A stretch of 64,000 nucleotides of DNA, taken from Cycas panzhihuaensis. Taxonomy: Eukaryota > Cycadophyta. The translations under genes and the position numbers were made by a program. Positions 60,010 through 64,000 of this stretch are shown here, one piece after another. The notes under the pieces were generated by a model. That model was not told where the DNA came from. It saw only the letters and a program-made list of their open reading frames with translations, and ran no database searches. The number at the start of each line of letters is the position of its first letter. The first letter of the stretch is position 1. The stretch is from contig CM041465.1 of NCBI GenBank assembly GCA_023213395.1, positions 243,047,741-243,111,740 of the forward strand. Reading direction: 5' to 3'.

Positions 60010-62080
60010 GTATGCGATGATTCCTTCATCGTTTATGAGGCCTTCGCCCTTCGTTGGAAGACTCCCCTTACTATCCTCTTCCATCTGAGTCCTATCAACC
60101 ATCCACTTCCTTCTAAAGGCCCACCCAAGAGGGTGAGGACCCTATGTTTTACCCATGTGACTAAGATCACTGGTAAGTCCATCACCTCTCCACTCATGAG
60201 GTAGAGGCATCTTCTCCCTTGGAGTACAACCACCTTAGTGGTAATCCTCATGAGAATTGTCCTTTGGGGTTTGCTTCATATGAGGACCCTTCCACCTCAT
60301 ATGATCAAGCAGATACCCATCCTTTGGATGTTGTGGAAGCCCTTAACCAATGCTTCTAAGTTGTTAGCCTCCAATCATATCCTAAGTGGTTGGATAACAT
60401 CCTATGAAACATAGTGCTTCCTTCTTCCACGTCCCCACTACCTCATCCATCCCATTAAACTTCCTTAGCTACAATGATGGAATAACTCATTGCATCTTCC
60501 TCTCCTTGTGGTCCATGTTCTTTAGGGACCATCCAAAGCATACCCTCTTCCCAACTTGGGTTGAGTATACCTCCCTCTAGCCAAACAACCATGTCCCAAC
60601 CAACTATAGTCTATCCTCCTCCTGTTAGATCTAGGGGACCTGCACATGCCCCTACTTCTATCCGCATGGGACCAATCCCCATACATACCCAAACTCAACC
60701 TAGGGATCCTTCTCTTTACATGCCCCTAGGATATACTTCCCAACCATGGGGGCACGATAAAGGGAACCCCCTTCCTATTTATGGAGTGGAACCTTTGCAT
60801 CTGTATGGCATCGCACCACCTGCAGGCAGCCTGTATGGGAAAAATCTAATTTTGCACCCTTCTATTCCATCATCTTACTCTCCTTCTTATGTGGTGCCTT
60901 TATAAGGAGGGCAAGTCCCCTCCTAAGGAACCACCTCTCAAGTCCCCTTTCAAACAAGGGGTATATCCTTAAGAAGGGATGGGTTCCTCACATCCATCTA
61001 CTCCTCTTCCAATCCCTTCAAATGCAAGATTTATTCCCCCCCATCAAATGGGAGGAAGTGCATATCCCCCTTCGAACCAAGTCTCCTAGGAGGATTCAGG
61101 CAACCTTGCCCACCTCCTCTTCCATCTTTCATTGATCTTGTGGTCTAACCAAGGACATGCCCCTTTATGGATTATAGATCAACCCCTCTATCCATCAAGA
61201 CACTAAGAACTAACTTACCGCCTTTCCCTCCCGAGGTTCCCAAATTTGATGGGACCTCTTCGCAAAACCCAATAGAGCACATTAGAAGTTTTTCTATGGC
61301 ATGCATTGATTATTGGGCATATGACTATATCCTCATGAAACTCTTTCCATACTCTCTCCAAGGCGATATCCTTAAATGGTTCTATCATCTTCTAGCACAC
61401 TCTATCCACTTATTCTAACAACTTGTTAATGAATTCATGAATTTTTTTTTATGTAGCTCATCCTTTTGAGAACGAAATGAAAGCTCTCCTATCTCTTAAA
61501 CAAGGTTATGATGAGATGAATTGTGACTTTGTGAGATGCTTCCACGATCTTCTCTACTCCACAAAGGCAACCTTGCCTAAGGATTTAAAGAGAGATCTCT
61601 TTGTTAATGCCCTTCGCCCTGAAGTCTATGTTGAAGATCTCAAAATGGAGGCAATAACATGTGATTCTGCCATAGCCAAGTGCTTAGCTCTTAAGGCCAT
61701 TAAGATCTAAGCAGGTCTCAAGAAGCCCCTTAGGTCCTCACAATGGTGTGAGGCACCTCCTCTACCTCACGATACCAAAATCCAACCACCTCTTATATCT
61801 TCATCCCATTTGACAGAGAAGACCTTAGACCCCTTGACCTCTGTTATACATTCTTTCGAACATATGATGAAGTAACTCAAACTCCAAGCCCCTTCGTCAC
61901 CCACTTCCCACAAATATGTTCATCAAACTTCTCAAGCCACACCTCTAAAGGGTGGTAATACCCAGCCTTCTCAAACAAGGAAGATGGATTCTTCCTTAGA
62001 GAAGAAGTGGTGTTACATTCATGGGGAATGCTTTCACGAGGACTCACAATGTAGGGCCCAACACCCTAAAGATGCCCCAT
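60010..62080 (+). pseudogene. T2 gag, broken
   Basis: The N-terminal part from about 60010 (DDSFIVYEAFALRWK) has no clear start codon. A Pro-rich region at 60561-60905 carries PPPVRSRGPAHAP. The capsid-like core is at 61167-61418 (VPKFDGTSSQNPIEHIRSF, MACIDYWAYDYILM) and 61477-61710 (DLKRDLFVNALRPEVYV). A zinc-knuckle-like WCYIHGECFHEDSQC is near 62007-62051. Same order as T1 gag but with longer open stretches. Confidence 0.78.
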
Positions 62081-62800
62081 AACATAACTCTTCCTCTAAA
62101 CATACATCTAGACCTAATCTAGACCAACCCATCCACAAGGATCCTTTTCCCAAACATGGGGAACGTGATCACAATACCCAACAAAAAGGCAATTGAAATA
62201 GAGGAAGTTCTCCCAACCCTCACCCTACATAAGTTAAAGGGAAAGGTGTTAAGAACTCTTCCTCTTCCTTTGGTTTTCCCAACCACCAAACTCTTTCCCC
62301 TTCTCAATCCTAAAACAAGTGAAAGAGAGTCATTTAAATGCTTGAGACCACACCTTTATATGCCTTAACTCACTCTTAAGCATCTAAAGAAGCAACATGT
62401 GCTTCTTCTTCCACTCCTCATCTTAATCCTCCTTTGGAAATTCCTCTTCTAGAAATCCCCATGCTTCCCAAGACCATTCCTGTGCACTCGATCATTATGA
62501 TTTCTGAAGGGTACTTCCCCAACCTACCACGAAGGGGAAGCCCTTCTCCATCATTGACGATCTTCACACTATAGCCACGGGGATGTCCATGATGGACGTC
62601 TTGAGAAGCTATCCTACGCAATGCACTTTTCTCTTTAAGACTTTAGGTTTAGTTGATGTGTCTGTTCATGCCTTGGGTGTTGCCCCAAGTCGTGACCCTG
62701 TCATCTCATTCGATCCCAAAGATCTCCCCCTAGTTGGTGATAGGGAATACCAATGGCACTACCCCTTCACCATAACCATATACACACTTGAATGCACCCT
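62081..62800 (+). pseudogene. T2 region between gag and protease
   Basis: Pro/Ser/Lys-rich with TTAFPTTKLF-like wording. 62583-62804 reads MDVLRSYPTQ and DLPLVGDREYQWHY, leading without a gap into the protease. Corresponds to T1 15181-15880. Confidence 0.5.
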
Positions 62801-63077
62801 TTGAAGGATCGTTATAGATAATGGTTCTTCCATCAATGCCATGCCCTTTTACATCATGCAAGAGCTTGGCACATCAACCCTCAAACTAGTCCTATGGTGG
62901 TGTCAAGGCTATGATAGTAACAAAAAGACACCCTTGGGGTTGGTTTCTATTCCTCTCACTCTTAAGAATAAAATTATCCTTGTCGATATTATAGTCCTCG
63001 ATGTAGATGTGGACTACAACCCCTTATTGGGATGCCCATGGCTCAACCAAATGGGAGTTGTGTGCTCATCTCCATGA
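62801..63077 (+). pseudogene. T2 aspartic protease
   Basis: After a TGA at 62802-62804 it reads RIVIDNGSSINAMPFYIM, with DNG at the active site, then LVLWWCQGYDSNKK, ILVDIIVLDVDVDYN and LLGCPWLNQMG. It stops at 63075-63077 where T1 also stops. The domain itself is uninterrupted, which makes it the best-kept protease in the window. Confidence 0.75.
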
Positions 63078-63735
63078 GGGGTAAATAAAGGTTATTCCCT
63101 AGGAGCCTCCTCCCACTAAACAACCCCATCAAATCTGTTAGGCAGTGTGCAACTAGGCAAAGGGTGATAAGGGCCCTTCTACCCATGCCACCACTTGCTC
63201 CATTAACATTCCTAGTTCATCCTGCCCAGAAGAAGGCCCTTCCCCTTCTTCCTCGAACCTTATCCACTTTGTCCCTATTAGTGTAGGGAGCTATGAGTAC
63301 CTCACTGTGCTTAGTGATGATGAGTTTGATAATAAGGATGAGGACCTTCCTCATCCTATATCCCTCTTAAGCATGAGTAAAGAGCACTCTCTTCATTTGA
63401 GGTCCTGACCTGGAACCCCTTCCATCAAGGAGTCTAGGCCTCCTCTTGATTCACATGTCATTGCTCCTGTCTCTCATGTAATCTCTTATATCACCTCATC
63501 TTCCACTTCATCACCCTTCATAGGTGATGAGGTAAGGGAACCTCTTATCACCTATTACAAGAGGTCACCCTCTAACTCTTCCGAAGAGTCCCTTGAGTAC
63601 ATTAAGTAGTAGGTTGACTGCTACAGTCTCGCCACTCCTTCTATTCCTCATCCCTCATCTTCTTGAAGCGTGATTATCCATGGTGTAGATTGCTTCGAGG
63701 ATGACAAGGCCTTATTAGAGCATTTAGCAGGGTAG
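63078..63735 (+). pseudogene. T2 linker between protease and deletion point
   Basis: Matches T1 14270-14908: SSNLIHFVPISVGSYEY near 63254-63304 and an acidic part (DDEFDNKDEDLPHP). It ends at 'gagcatttagcagg', the equivalent of T1 14272. Confidence 0.6.
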
Positions 63736-64000
63736 AGGATAAACAATGGAACCCCCTTTTATAATAAAGATATGGATGAACTTTGCAAGAAATTTAAGAT
63801 ATATCATAAAAGTTTGTCTCCTTATTAGCCCTAGGCCAATGGACAAATATAATCTTCTAACAAAACCCTTATAAGCATCCTAAAGAAAACCATAGCCCAA
63901 TATCAAAAGGATTATCATCTTCAACTTCCTTCTGCTCTTTGGGTATACCACACTTCTATCTGCATAACTACAGGGATGACCTCATTCTCCCTTATATATA
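63736..64000 (+). pseudogene. T2 integrase fragment after deletion
   Basis: Enters integrase just after the second catalytic Asp, at the equivalent of T1 11995: PFYNKDMDELCKKFKIYHKS, then (with stops) ANGQI, SNKTLISILKKTIAQ and LPSALWVYHTS. The catalytic Glu codon after ANGQI has become a stop. The fragment continues past the window end. Confidence 0.78.

Larger units (their letters stand above)
55921..64000 (+). mobile_element. T2: Tat-like element, 5' part, RT-RNase H deleted
   Basis: 5' LTR (55921-59850), primer-binding site, gag, protease, then directly integrase running off the window end. Collinear with T1 except for a missing stretch equal to about 11995-14270 of T1. Plus strand, opposite to T1, TB and TC. 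Confidence 0.82.

Overview
The window looks like repeat-rich nuclear DNA of a seed plant, probably an angiosperm with a large genome. It is AT-rich. I recognise no host gene, rRNA, tRNA gene or CRISPR array. Almost all of it is nested, decayed LTR retrotransposons of three lineages: Ty3/gypsy Tat-like elements, Ty3/gypsy chromoviruses (Reina-like), and Ty1/copia. The species cannot be named from this sequence. Identities were judged by eye.

Layout. 1-3030 is old sequence that I read as the 5' end of a plus-strand Tat-like element (T0), with a primer-binding-like site at 2643. It is split at 3031 and resumes at 21427-21769. 3036-21421 is a complete minus-strand Tat-like element (T1, 18.4 kb). 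It has 3.3-3.4 kb LTRs, target duplication ATACC, gag, protease, RT-RNase H and integrase. Downstream of integrase come an antisense gene with a plant-mobile-domain-like core and coiled-coil tail, and then a second, archaeal-type RNase H just before the 3' LTR. 21770-33676 is the 3' part of a related element (TB). A chromovirus (C1, 26658-33105, target duplication CCAGG) is nested in it. TB's antisense gene is also interrupted at 33677 by a tandem chromovirus array, LTR-body-LTR-body-LTR-partial leader (33677-48142). The array is fused to the 3' part of a copia element (48143-50134). 50135-55920 is the 3' part of a third Tat-like element (TC). Its antisense gene is interrupted by the 5' LTR of a plus-strand Tat-like element (T2, 55921 to beyond the window). 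T2 has lost its RT-RNase H region and carries a solo LTR inside its 5' LTR.

How the parts relate. All coding regions are broken by stops, mainly TAG, TAA and TGA at former Gln, Trp or Arg codons. That is the pattern expected from decay of methylated cytosines. Order of events: T0 is oldest; T1 and TB entered it; C1 and the chromovirus array entered TB; T2 entered TC; a copia LTR entered T2's LTR. A 195-bp CpG-rich element inside T1's 3' LTR looks young. The most interesting biology is the Tat-like architecture with an antisense mobile-domain gene and a detached second RNase H, seen in three copies, together with conserved repeat arrays inside the long LTRs.
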